Shown: piece by piece, positions 1 through 7,781 of the stretch
Position numbering within the stretch: the stretch's first letter is position 1
Layout of the letters: every line of letters starts with the position of its first letter
Assembly: GCA_017531385.1 (NCBI GenBank)
Contig: JAFXLD010000031.1
Location: forward strand, 1 to 36,221
Source: Clostridia bacterium
GTDB lineage: Bacteria; Bacillota; Clostridia; Oscillospirales; Acutalibacteraceae
DNA: 36,221 nucleotides
Reading direction: 5' to 3'
Translations under genes and position numbers: made by a program
Notes under the pieces: model-generated
The model's input: only the letters and a program-made list of their open reading frames with translations
What the model was told of the DNA's origin: nothing
Databases searched by the model: none

Positions 1-1
1 C

Positions 2-82
2 ACAATGAATGTGTATGCTCATGCTACAAGGGAAGCGAAGCGTACTTCCGCAAGACTGCTTGACAAGGTAGTCGGCGGCTAA
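2..82 (+). CDS. Tyrosine recombinase (integrase), C-terminal end only
   Basis: The reading frame is open from the window edge and ends in TAA at 80-82, giving 26 residues. The peptide contains MNVYAHAT followed by a basic alpha-helical tail. This matches the C-terminus of phage or ICE tyrosine recombinases, where a Y-x-H-x-T segment around the catalytic tyrosine is followed by a short helix. The Tyr at residue 5 could be the nucleophile. The rest of the gene is outside the window, so activity cannot be judged. An integrase end here suggests that a mobile element lies to the left and that an attachment site may lie just downstream. Confidence 0.6.
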   Translation, partial: TMNVYAHATREAKRTSARLLDKVVGG

Positions 83-91
83 AAACAAAAC

Positions 92-132
92 TTTCCCTTG
101 TTTTAGCTCATAAGGGCAAAAACAAGGGAAAA
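92..132. terminator. Long perfect hairpin after the integrase
   Basis: A 13-bp perfect inverted repeat (92-104 with 120-132, TTTCCCTTGTTTT / AAAACAAGGGAAA) has a 15-nt loop and starts 9 bases after the integrase stop. The arms carry T and A runs on either strand, so it can end transcription in both directions. It could also be part of an attachment-site region. The rest of 133-313 holds no gene I can support. Confidence 0.55.
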
Positions 133-313
133 TACATTAAACTTGAGTATGAAACTGCTGAAAAATCCAGTAAAATCAAGGGTTTTCAGAGAGTTGGTTA
201 GATAAATAAGAATTTATCTGACTAAAATCAACACATTTTTAAAATCTTGTTGTTCAGATTGCTTTCTTTTGTGTGTACAATAATGTTGTAAAATTCAAAA
301 GGAGGTTCACAAA

Positions 314-667
314 ATGAACACAGACAAAATTTATGCAGAATCAATCGCAAAGGAGTATGCTCCTAAAGACAATTCAAAGGTTATGGCACTTCGTAAGCTT
401 GATGCAAAAGCAAAAAAGCCCGCATCAATATTTACTTACACCTTCGGTATTATTTCAAGCCTTATAGCAGGTCTTGGAATGAGTCTCTCGATGCAGGTAA
501 TAGGAAGCACAACACAGCACATGATTCTCGGAATCATCATTGGAATTATCGGTTTTACACTTTGCGGAATCAATTATCCGATTTATAAAAAAATGCTTGA
601 AAAGGGTAAACAGAAATATGCATTTGAAATCGTTGAGCTTGCAAAGCAGATAAGCGAAGAAGAATAA
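314..667 (+). CDS. Small two-helix membrane protein, unknown function
   Basis: 117 aa. AAAGGAGG at 298-305 precedes the ATG. Residues 1-35 are charged and hydrophilic; two hydrophobic stretches follow (about 38-62 and 68-88) with a short GSTTQH turn, so both ends probably face the cytoplasm. The C-terminus is a charged helix. I do not recognise a catalytic motif. The TetR regulator begins 20 bases downstream on the same strand, so the two are probably co-transcribed and the regulator may control this gene. Confidence 0.8.
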   Translation: MNTDKIYAESIAKEYAPKDNSKVMALRKLDAKAKKPASIFTYTFGIISSLIAGLGMSLSMQVIGSTTQHMILGIIIGIIGFTLCGINYPIYKKMLEKGKQKYAFEIVELAKQISEEE

Positions 668-687
668 AAAACAGAAGGTGTTGTTAA

Positions 688-1284
688 ATGAATAAAAATG
701 AAAGCAAATATTTCAACACCGCAGTAAAGATGGATAAAGCACTGATTGAATTACTTGAAAAGAAAGATTTTGAGTATATTACAATTAAAGAAATCTGTGT
801 ATCAGCAGGAGTAAATCGTTCAACATTTTATCTTCACTACGAAAACACAGCCGATTTGCTTAAAGAAACTACTCAATATATTACTGACAGTTTTCTTTCC
901 TATTTTTCATATGAAAAACAAAGTATAGCGTATCAGTTTGATAATTGCGATTTGAAGGATTTGGTTTTTGTAACTCCCGAATACCTGTCGCCGTACCTTA
1001 CTTTTATAAAAGAAAACCAACGCATCTTTAAAACTTCAATCAAACAGTTTGGTTCAATGAATTTTGACAGTGTTTACAACAAAATGTTTAAATACTTTTT
1101 CAATCCTGTTCTTGCCCGATTTGATTTTCCTGAAAAGGACAGAGTATACATTCTCAAATTCTATCTTGTAGGCATAACTGCTGTTGTTATGGAGTGGCTT
1201 GAAAACGATTGCGCAGAGGAAATTGACAACATTATCAGAATAATAATTGATTGTGTGGTCGGGAAGTCAGGTATCAATGAATAA
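688..1284 (+). CDS. TetR/AcrR-family transcriptional regulator
   Basis: 198 aa. The N-terminal 60 residues form a TetR-type helix-turn-helix: ITIKEICVSAGVNRSTFYLHY is the typical recognition region, where the second helix ends in the conserved TFYxHY. The C-terminal two thirds are the variable ligand-binding and dimerisation part; residues resemble the C-terminal domain common in Firmicutes TetR proteins of the DhaS/YxaF type, but the ligand cannot be read. It follows the small membrane protein by 20 bases in a probable operon. A second TetR protein of nearly the same length is encoded at 10256-10849 and has a similar STFYLHY/ATFYLHY element. Confidence 0.9.
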   Translation: MNKNESKYFNTAVKMDKALIELLEKKDFEYITIKEICVSAGVNRSTFYLHYENTADLLKETTQYITDSFLSYFSYEKQSIAYQFDNCDLKDLVFVTPEYLSPYLTFIKENQRIFKTSIKQFGSMNFDSVYNKMFKYFFNPVLARFDFPEKDRVYILKFYLVGITAVVMEWLENDCAEEIDNIIRIIIDCVVGKSGINE

Positions 1285-1371
1285 TGTGTTTAAATCAGCA
1301 ATATTAAGTTTAACACCTAATCACAAAGAGTGAAACTAACAAATTCCAATTTAGCAAACTGAATATTTTTA

Positions 1372-1397
1372 CTGCTCTCTTAAGAGGGCAGTTTTTT
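1372..1397 (+). terminator. Rho-independent terminator of the TetR operon
   Basis: CTGCTCTC (1372-1379) pairs with GAGGGCAG (1384-1391) around a TTAA loop, followed by six T residues. Confidence 0.8.
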
Positions 1398-1408
1398 GTT
1401 TCGGGAGA

Positions 1409-1438
1409 TTGAATTCTGTGATTCAGATATGATATAAT
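1409..1438 (+). promoter_or_regulatory. Sigma-A promoter of the Nudix gene
   Basis: TTGAAT (1409-1414), an 18-bp spacer and TATAAT (1433-1438) lie about 38 bases upstream of the Nudix start, inside the dispersed repeat. Confidence 0.7.
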
Positions 1439-1475
1439 AATTTCGACAAACTTGAATTTGTATAGGTGTTGATAA

Positions 1476-1910
1476 ATGATTGAAGTTAAATTTTATGACC
1501 AAGTAGCAGATGAACTTTTGAAGTTTGCAGTTATTATTTCTAAAACAAATGGTAAGTGGGTGTTTTGTAAGCATAAAGAAAGAAATACTTACGAAGTTCC
1601 CGGAGGTCATAGAGAGGAAAACGAAACTATTTTAGAAACCGCAAAAAGAGAACTAAAAGAAGAAACAGGTGCATTGGATTTTAGTGTGTCTCCCATTTGT
1701 GTTTATTCGGTAACAGGTAAAAACAAAGTGAATGAAACAGGCGAAGAAACCTATGGTATGTTATTCTTTGCAGATATTAAAATATTTGAGAACGAATTAC
1801 ATAGTGAAATGGAAAAAGTTTTGATTACAGATATATTAGTGGAGAATTGGACATACCCTTTAATTCAACCAAAGTTGATTGAAGAAGCAAAACAAAGAGG
1901 ATTTATATAA
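1476..1910 (+). CDS. Nudix hydrolase
   Basis: 144 aa. The complete Nudix box Gx5Ex7REUxEExGU is visible: GHREENE at residues 46-52, followed by RELKEETGA, so the metal-binding glutamates are intact. Family members cleave nucleoside diphosphates linked to another moiety; the substrate cannot be told from sequence. TAGGTG precedes the ATG. The gene is driven by the promoter within the repeat just upstream and appears monocistronic. Confidence 0.92.
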   Translation: MIEVKFYDQVADELLKFAVIISKTNGKWVFCKHKERNTYEVPGGHREENETILETAKRELKEETGALDFSVSPICVYSVTGKNKVNETGEETYGMLFFADIKIFENELHSEMEKVLITDILVENWTYPLIQPKLIEEAKQRGFI

Positions 1911-1939
1911 CATCCAATTTGCAGAGGAGGCTGCATTCT

Positions 1940-1999
1940 GTGAACAGAGAAGAATTACACAGCATTGTTGCAGAACAACAATCTAATATACCTGAATAA
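1940..1999 (+). CDS. Possible 19-aa peptide or gene remnant
   Basis: A GTG codon preceded at good distance by GAGGAGG (1924-1930) opens a frame of 19 codons (begins MNREELHSIVAEQQ) ending in TAA at 1997-1999. It looks like the first residues of a larger gene that was truncated, or a leader peptide of the MFS gene. There is no further support. Confidence 0.25.
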   Translation: MNREELHSIVAEQQSNIPE

Positions 2000-2040
2000 A
2001 AATCTCACATAAAATCTTTATACAAAAGGAATAATAAGGT

Positions 2041-3444
2041 ATGGTTAAAGACAAATTAAGTAAAAAGAACTGGTTTATAATTACCCTGTTCTGTTTTATG
2101 GGCGGTATTGCGTGGAATACTGAAAATATGTATTTCAACACCTTTATCACCAATGAAATATATGCCGATGTGTCACAGGCGGCAATTTTAGGCTCAATGG
2201 AAGCAACGACGGCGGTAGCCCGTATGGTAGCTCTTTCTGCTGTTGCGGCAGTGGTTACTACATTTATAATGGGTGCCCTCAGCGATAAACTGAAAAACCG
2301 TAAGATGTTTATTTCAGTTGGTTACATATTATGGGGTATTGTTACTGCTATGTTTGGCTTCATTACAAAAGAAAATGTGGCAAACTTTTTTAATCTTACG
2401 GATGAAGCAAGAATTCTCGGCATCACGGTGTGGTTTGTTATTCTGATGGATATTGTAATGACCTTTATGGGTTCCACCAGTAACGATGCCGCTTTTCAGG
2501 CTTGGGTAACAGATGTTACCGTACCAAAGCAAAGACCTTTTGTTGAAACTGTGTTATCTGTTGTGGGGACTGTATCTTCCTTTGCGGTGACAGGTGTCGG
2601 CACCTTTGCACAGGCAGGTACTATCAGCTATAAGATTTTCTTTATGGGACTTGGTGTTGTGGTAACCTTGTGCGGTATACTCGGTCTGTTTCTTATCAAA
2701 GACCCGCCGCGTACTGCACAGATTGAAAGTTCTTCAAATTATTGGGTGGACCTCTTTTACGGTTTCAGACCGTCAGTTATAAAGACCAATGCAAGACTCT
2801 ATCTGTCTCTTGTATCGTTCTGCTTTGCAATAATTGCATTCCAGGTTTTCTATCCTTATATGCTTACATATGTTCAGTATGTTGTTATTCCCGATAACGG
2901 CGGTGTAAGCAATATCCTAAAACCATCTGTTATAATAACTGCTGTGGTTGTTGTGATTGTTTTGCTTGTCTGCATTGTAACACTTTTAAAGCTTTCAATA
3001 AAGAAAAGAGGCTTCTGCCTTGTAATAGGTGTTGTTGTATTGACCTTAGGCTTCTTTATGCTTTCGACAAGCACAAGCATATATGTTATTCTTATTAGTA
3101 TACTGCCTGTTGTTATCGGTAATGCTCTTGTAAATATTTTGTTCGGTGCCACTGTCAAGGATTTCATTCCCGAAGGCAAGGCAGGACTTTTTCAGGGAGT
3201 CAGAATGATATTTGCTGTTATGCTTCCTATGGTTATAGGCCCCATTATCGGTGATAAGGCATGTCAAAGTGCAGCACAGACGATTATAAATGAAGTCGGT
3301 GCTGAAGTAATAGTACCTGCTAAGAATATGTTTTTATGGGCAGGTGTAGTTTGTATTTTTGCTTTGATTCCTCTTTATTTTCTTATCAAAAAAGGTTTTG
3401 ATATTAAAGAGAGTAAAACTACGGAAAATGAAATTGTTTCCTGA
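2041..3444 (+). CDS. MFS transporter, GPH/sugar-symporter type
   Basis: 467 aa with about twelve hydrophobic helices. The loop GALSDKLKNRK (about residues 79-89) is the MFS signature between helices 2 and 3. The overall pattern (long TM2-TM3 region, FFxxFVTNE-like start MYFNTFITNEIY) resembles glycoside-pentoside-hexuronide symporters. The neighbouring gene begins 10 bases after its stop and encodes a GH127-like arabinofuranosidase, so I infer import of an arabinose-containing disaccharide or oligosaccharide. AAGGAATAATAAGG precedes the ATG; a weak possible promoter lies in 1965-1990. Confidence 0.88.
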   Translation: MVKDKLSKKNWFIITLFCFMGGIAWNTENMYFNTFITNEIYADVSQAAILGSMEATTAVARMVALSAVAAVVTTFIMGALSDKLKNRKMFISVGYILWGIVTAMFGFITKENVANFFNLTDEARILGITVWFVILMDIVMTFMGSTSNDAAFQAWVTDVTVPKQRPFVETVLSVVGTVSSFAVTGVGTFAQAGTISYKIFFMGLGVVVTLCGILGLFLIKDPPRTAQIESSSNYWVDLFYGFRPSVIKTNARLYLSLVSFCFAIIAFQVFYPYMLTYVQYVVIPDNGGVSNILKPSVIITAVVVVIVLLVCIVTLLKLSIKKRGFCLVIGVVVLTLGFFMLSTSTSIYVILISILPVVIGNALVNILFGATVKDFIPEGKAGLFQGVRMIFAVMLPMVIGPIIGDKACQSAAQTIINEVGAEVIVPAKNMFLWAGVVCIFALIPLYFLIKKGFDIKESKTTENEIVS

Positions 3445-3454
3445 GGTGAAAAAT

Positions 3455-5266
3455 ATGAATAAATGGAGCTTTTACACATCAAAAGAGATAAAGCCTGAGG
3501 GTTGGCTTCGCCGTCAGCTGGAAATTCAGGCGGAAGGACTTAGTGGAAATCTTCACAAAATCTGGCCTGATATCCGTGACAGCGCTTGGATAGGAGGAGA
3601 CCGTGAAGGCTGGGAAAGAGTACCTTACTGGCTTGATGGTTTTATTCCACTTGCTTATTTGTTGCAGAATGAAGAAATGATTGGGGTCGTAAAGAAATAT
3701 ATTGATGCAATTATTTCAGCACAAGAGGATGACGGTTGGATTTGTCCCTGCAAAAAGGAAGAAAGAGAAAAATACGATACTTGGGCAATACAGCTTATCT
3801 GCAAAACTCTCAAAGTTTATTACGATTGTTCAGGAGACGAAAGAATTCCTCATGTTATTTACAGAGTGCTTAAAAACTATTACGAAATGCTTAAAAGCGG
3901 AGAAATCAGCTTGTTTAAGTGGGGCAAGAGCAGATGGTTTGAAACCTTTATTTCTCTTAATTTTTTATATGAAAAATACAGGGAAGACTGGATTAAGGAC
4001 CTTGCAAAAATCATAAAAAAACAAGGCTTTGATTATAACACTGCAATTGATTCGTGGAAAAAGCCGAGCCATATATGGCGTCATAATACCCACATAGTAA
4101 ACATCGCCATGATGCTTAAAAGTGAAGCAGTTTCTCACGAGTTGTTAGGCGAAGAGTATACTGACAACGCTGAAAAACTTCGTGAAATCCTTGATAAGTA
4201 CAATGGTACTGCTTTTGAGGGCTTTACAGGGGATGAGGTGCTTTCAGGTCTTGACCCTACCAGAGGCACCGAATGCTGTGCAGTAGTGGAGCAGATGTAT
4301 TCCTATGAAGAAATTTTTGCCCATACCGGTGATAATAAATGGGCAGAACGTCTTGAAGTTCTCGGCTTCAATGCTCTTCCTGCCACACTCAGCGAAGATA
4401 TGTGGACTCATCAGTATGTTCAGCAGGTAAATCAGATTGCCTGTCAGAAAACGATGATTATGGCTCCGTGGAGTACAAACGGCCCTTATGCTCATACATT
4501 CGGTCTTGAGCCGAATTTTGGTTGTTGTACCGCAAACTTCAATCAGGGCTGGCCTAAATTTGCACTTTCAGCATTTATGCATAATGGAAACACAATAATA
4601 AATTCTGTTATGTTGCCATCTGTTCTGAAAGGTAATGGTGTTACAATCAAGCTCGAAACTAACTATCCTTTTGAGAATAAAATGCATTATTACATAGATG
4701 CAGAAAGGGATTTTGACTTTGTAATCCGTATTCCAACCTTTGCAAAAAATCTTAAAGTAAACGGCGAAAATACAGCAGTTAAAGACCTTGAATTTGCAAT
4801 AAAACAAGGACGGACAGAAATTGAGCTGGAATTCGGTGCAACACCGTTTTTCAAAAAGAGACCAAAAGACCTTTATGCTTTGCAGATGGGCTCGTTGCTT
4901 TTCTCTGTGCCTATTGAATATGAAAAGCAAATGAGAGAATACACCAAAAAAGGTGTAGAGCGTAAATTCCCGTATTGTGATTATCAGTTCATACCAAAAA
5001 CACCCTGGAATTATGGCTATTCAAATGCGGATTTTGAAGTGAGCTTTAATGGAATCAGCGATATTCCATTCTCACAGAAAAATCCACCGGTAACCATAAA
5101 AGCAAATATGCAACAAATCGATTGGGGACTTAAATTTCCATACAGAAGTATTGCAAGAAAAACACCGAAATCAAGAGTGCCAAAAACTCAAGTGCAGGAA
5201 AAAGAGCTTTGCCCATACGGCTGTGCAAGACTCAGAATGACAGAAATGCCGGTGCTTGGTAAATAG
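3455..5266 (+). CDS. GH127-like (DUF1680) beta-L-arabinofuranosidase
   Basis: 603 aa, no signal peptide, so cytoplasmic. The start is the ATG after GAGGTGAAAAAT; a longer in-frame extension would overlap the transporter gene. The first 400 residues are an (alpha/alpha)6 barrel region. E273-C-C275 and C357-C358 match the Glu-x-Cys and Cys-Cys zinc site of Bifidobacterium HypBA1, in which the first Cys of the CC pair is the nucleophile; E261 in GDE is a candidate acid/base. The remainder is beta-rich. The gene is translationally close to the MFS transporter, which suggests uptake followed by intracellular cleavage. The substrate is inferred from the family; related GH127 and GH146 members differ in linkage. 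Confidence 0.85.
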   Translation: MNKWSFYTSKEIKPEGWLRRQLEIQAEGLSGNLHKIWPDIRDSAWIGGDREGWERVPYWLDGFIPLAYLLQNEEMIGVVKKYIDAIISAQEDDGWICPCKKEEREKYDTWAIQLICKTLKVYYDCSGDERIPHVIYRVLKNYYEMLKSGEISLFKWGKSRWFETFISLNFLYEKYREDWIKDLAKIIKKQGFDYNTAIDSWKKPSHIWRHNTHIVNIAMMLKSEAVSHELLGEEYTDNAEKLREILDKYNGTAFEGFTGDEVLSGLDPTRGTECCAVVEQMYSYEEIFAHTGDNKWAERLEVLGFNALPATLSEDMWTHQYVQQVNQIACQKTMIMAPWSTNGPYAHTFGLEPNFGCCTANFNQGWPKFALSAFMHNGNTIINSVMLPSVLKGNGVTIKLETNYPFENKMHYYIDAERDFDFVIRIPTFAKNLKVNGENTAVKDLEFAIKQGRTEIELEFGATPFFKKRPKDLYALQMGSLLFSVPIEYEKQMREYTKKGVERKFPYCDYQFIPKTPWNYGYSNADFEVSFNGISDIPFSQKNPPVTIKANMQQIDWGLKFPYRSIARKTPKSRVPKTQVQEKELCPYGCARLRMTEMPVLGK

Positions 5267-5334
5267 AATTAACAAAATATAAATTTAAGATTAATGTTGG
5301 TTAATTGAGTGGTTCAAAAAAGAGACGTACTCTC

Positions 5335-5373
5335 AAAAATCGACGAATTTCGACAAGAAGTTCGTCGATTTTT
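5335..5373. terminator. Bidirectional hairpin terminator
   Basis: AAAAATCGACGAA (5335-5347) pairs perfectly with TTCGTCGATTTTT (5361-5373), giving 13 bp with an A-run before and a T-run after. It ends the transporter-arabinosidase operon. Confidence 0.75.
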
Positions 5374-5450
5374 ACTTATTACTTCTTCACTATTCACTAA
5401 CCTTCGTGTCGATTTTTGGGAAGTAAGAGTGAATAAGTGTGGGCGGCACA
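5374..5450. repeat. Imperfect inverted repeat of small-repeat type
   Basis: TTCACTATTCACT near 5384-5398 is mirrored by AGAGTGAATAAGTG near 5427-5440, with a second TCGATTTTT between them. It resembles a short non-coding repeat; the 26424-26569 element has comparable CTCACT/AGTTAG-type arms. Confidence 0.4.
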
Positions 5451-5460
5451 CTCGCCTGGA

Positions 5461-5489
5461 TTGTAATTTCATATTATGTGTGATATAAT
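5461..5489 (+). promoter_or_regulatory. Sigma-A promoter of the CPBP gene
   Basis: TTGTAA (5461-5466), a 17-bp spacer and TATAAT (5484-5489). The following AATAAGAATTTGAC also occurs downstream of the promoter in the 7551-7680 repeat. Confidence 0.7.
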
Positions 5490-5529
5490 CAGATTGACAA
5501 ATAAGAATTTGACGGGGAAGTTGCAAGAA

Positions 5530-6267
5530 GTGATAAAAAAATTATATGAGAAGAGTGAAATTTGGTTTGCAGTAGCATGGATTATTGCATATGTTATACT
5601 TGCATCAGTAGGAGATAATATATCGACAAATATAGGCATCTCAAAGATTGTTACATTACCTATATTGACAGCACTGTCTGTGGTATTATTTTTCTTTGTA
5701 AAAAGAAATGGATTGATAGAAAAATATGGTCTTTGTAAGCCACAGATTTTCTCAGCAAAGATGCTGTTTTACTTCCCGTTGGTTGTTCTTCTGACAGCCA
5801 ATTTGTGGTATGGTGTTGTACTGAAGGAATCAACGTTAGAAGTAGTGTTGTATATCTTGTCCATGTTTTGCGTTGGTTTTCTTGAAGAAATGATATTCCG
5901 TGGGTTTTTGTTTAAAGCAATGGCTGAGAATGGTGTGAAATCAGCGATTATTGTTTCAAGTATCACATTTGGAATCGGACATATTGTGAATCTTATAAAT
6001 GGTTCCGGGGCAGAATTATTACCTAATATTTTACAGATAATATATGCAGTGGCTATAGGATTTGCATTCGTGATGATTTATTACAAGACAAAAAGCTTGC
6101 TGCCTTGTATTATAACGCATAGTGTTTTTAACGGATTGAGTGCATTTTCGAATGAAGCTGTAATGACACCACAAAGGCAAATCATTTCGGGCCTTTTAAT
6201 TGCAATTATTGCAGGTGGATATGCAGTGTATATTGCAGTATTTGTTAAGGAAAAGAATACAAAATAA
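5530..6267 (+). CDS. CPBP-family intramembrane metalloprotease
   Basis: About 245 aa from GTG at 5530. An in-frame ATG at 5476 overlaps the promoter -10 region, so it cannot be the start; GGGG at 5513-5516 fits the GTG. Several transmembrane helices surround the family motifs: EEMIFRG (E119, E120, R124), FGIGH (H151) and HSVFNG near residue 200. These correspond to the EExxxR and two His motifs of Rce1/CPBP (Abi) proteases. Members process prenylated or bacteriocin-related peptides or act in immunity; the substrate is unknown here. No bacteriocin gene is visible next to it. Confidence 0.88.
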   Translation: MIKKLYEKSEIWFAVAWIIAYVILASVGDNISTNIGISKIVTLPILTALSVVLFFFVKRNGLIEKYGLCKPQIFSAKMLFYFPLVVLLTANLWYGVVLKESTLEVVLYILSMFCVGFLEEMIFRGFLFKAMAENGVKSAIIVSSITFGIGHIVNLINGSGAELLPNILQIIYAVAIGFAFVMIYYKTKSLLPCIITHSVFNGLSAFSNEAVMTPQRQIISGLLIAIIAGGYAVYIAVFVKEKNTK

Positions 6268-6301
6268 TATAGGAACAACTTGTATTTTTCAGTTTATCCG
6301 T

Positions 6302-6331
6302 TTGACAAATTCCAATTTGCCGAACTATTAT
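6302..6331 (+). promoter_or_regulatory. Sigma-A promoter of the GH5 gene
   Basis: TTGACA (6302-6307), an 18-bp spacer, TATTAT (6326-6331). The spacer contains the AATTCCAATTTGCC text also found in the dispersed repeat. Confidence 0.6.
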
Positions 6332-6390
6332 TAAAACAACTCTGATATATTAATCTCAATCTGAAATTTATTGTAACAGGAGGATACAGT

Positions 6391-7536
6391 ATGAGTCTGA
6401 GTATGCTGCATTGTGAGGGTGAAAAAATCATCAATGCCGAAGGAAAACAGGTGTTTTTGCGAGGAACAAATCTCGGCGGATGGTTGCTCGATGAATTATG
6501 GATGGGTTTTTTCAAAGGGGGAGAAGCTCAATGGGATATTGTGACCACTCTTGAAAGGCGTTTCGGTAAGCAGGAAGCAGAACGGCTTATAAAATTACGT
6601 GAAGACAACTACATCACCGAATACGACCTTGACTATCTTCAGTCGCTCGGCTTCACCTGTGTTCGTGTTCCGTTCTGGTATCGTAATTTTCAGACGGATG
6701 ATTCAGGCACATGGAAACGAAAAGAAAACGGTGAAATCGATTTCTCACGCCTTGATTGGGTTGTTGATGAATGCGAAAAAAGAGGGATGTATGTCATTCT
6801 TGATATGCACGGTGTGCCGGGTCATCAGAGCATCGCCCACCACAGCTGCCGTGTAAACCATTGCAGACTTTATGATGAAACCGAAGAGGGCGCTCATTTC
6901 CGTGCACTTGCCTGTGATTTATGGCGTGAAATTGCTTGTCATTTTGCAGGTAACGGAACGGTTGCTGCCTATGACCTGATGAATGAGCCGATGTGTGATT
7001 ACGAAGGCGAAGATAAAGTCAACAGCAAATATCACGATGTTTACTCTTTGCTTTACGATGCAGTCAGGGCAAAAGACCCCAATCATATCATAACACTTGA
7101 GGCTATCTGGACACCTGATGACATACCGCACCCTGAAGAACGGGGATGGGAAAATGTGATGTATCAGTATCACCTTTATGATGATTCAAACGACAGTTTC
7201 AGGGAAGTTACCGAGCACCATGCAAGCAGAAACTTCAATGTGCCTGTGCTTGCAGGTGAATTTTCTCCTTGTCGGGGTACAGCAACATGGGAATACATAC
7301 TGAAGCTTTTCAATGAATGTTCATATAACTGGCAGACATGGACCTACAAAGGACATTGCCCCAAGGGAGAAACGAGCCAATGGTTTATGATGGGTTCAGA
7401 TGACGAGGACAATGTTGTTGATATAAATAACGACTCAGCCGCAGAAATTGAACGCAAATGGTCATCTGTCAGAACTCAAATCTGCTGTAAACCGATGAAT
7501 GACCATGCTTTGCTCTCTGAATATGCGAAAGCATAA
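6391..7536 (+). CDS. Intracellular GH5-type glycoside hydrolase
   Basis: 381 aa, preceded by AGGAGG at 6380-6385. RGTNLGGWL near residues 24-32 is the GH5 N-terminal signature, YDLMNEP gives the acid/base E199, and VLAGEFSP gives the nucleophile E290. There is no signal peptide, so it acts on imported oligosaccharides, probably beta-glucan- or mannan-derived. Family knowledge: such forms resemble endoglucanase/exo-1,3-beta-glucanase GH5 enzymes (BglC group). It is monocistronic, between a TTGACA promoter and a terminator-bearing repeat. Confidence 0.9.
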   Translation: MSLSMLHCEGEKIINAEGKQVFLRGTNLGGWLLDELWMGFFKGGEAQWDIVTTLERRFGKQEAERLIKLREDNYITEYDLDYLQSLGFTCVRVPFWYRNFQTDDSGTWKRKENGEIDFSRLDWVVDECEKRGMYVILDMHGVPGHQSIAHHSCRVNHCRLYDETEEGAHFRALACDLWREIACHFAGNGTVAAYDLMNEPMCDYEGEDKVNSKYHDVYSLLYDAVRAKDPNHIITLEAIWTPDDIPHPEERGWENVMYQYHLYDDSNDSFREVTEHHASRNFNVPVLAGEFSPCRGTATWEYILKLFNECSYNWQTWTYKGHCPKGETSQWFMMGSDDEDNVVDINNDSAAEIERKWSSVRTQICCKPMNDHALLSEYAKA

Positions 7537-7570
7537 ATCTTTATGGATTGATTTTCAATTTCCCAAACTG

Positions 7571-7600
7571 AACATTTTTACTGCTCTCACATTTGTGCGG
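7571..7600 (+). terminator. Terminator of the GH5 gene
   Basis: CTGCTCTCAC and GTGCGGGCAG pair around an ATTT loop with one mismatch and are followed by TTTTTT. Confidence 0.7.
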
Positions 7601-7623
7601 GCAGTTTTTTGTCTGCCGACAGA

Positions 7624-7653
7624 TTGAAATTTGTTCTGTGAGTGTGGTATAAT
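7624..7653 (+). promoter_or_regulatory. Sigma-A promoter of the XRE gene
   Basis: TTGAAA-18 bp-TATAAT within repeat copy 2; the start codon is about 130 bases downstream. Confidence 0.65.
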
Positions 7654-7781
7654 TAATTTGATAAATAAGAATTTGACAGTCAATTTTCACTCTACCAACG
7701 GTTTACTTTTCCTCACTAAACCGGCGGTGGGTGTACTTTATGTGAGATATCGGTTATGCTGTATACAAAAGGAGGTAACCT

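Larger units (their letters stand above)
1341..1465 (+). repeat. Dispersed terminator-promoter repeat, copy 1
   Basis: This 125-bp intergenic block closely resembles 7551-7680. Both contain, in order, a CAATTT...AAACTGAA box, the text TTTTTACTGCTCTC, a hairpin ending in GGGCAGTTTTTTG, an AGATTGAA -35 region, a TATAAT box and a TTGAATTTG-like 3' end. The block therefore ends the upstream operon and starts the next gene. Partial relatives are near 5461-5520 (promoter half) and 6302-6331. Confidence 0.7.
7551..7680 (+). repeat. Dispersed terminator-promoter repeat, copy 2
   Basis: Second full copy of the block at 1341-1465 with the same order of elements: terminator hairpin at 7571-7600, then TTGAAA (7624-7629), 18-bp spacer and TATAAT (7648-7653), then AATAAGAATTTGAC. 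It closes the GH5 gene and starts the XRE gene. Confidence 0.7.

Noticed and set aside
5476-5529. ATG at 5476 as the start of the CPBP protease
   Set aside because: It overlaps the TATAAT promoter and has no ribosome binding site; the GTG at 5530 fits better.
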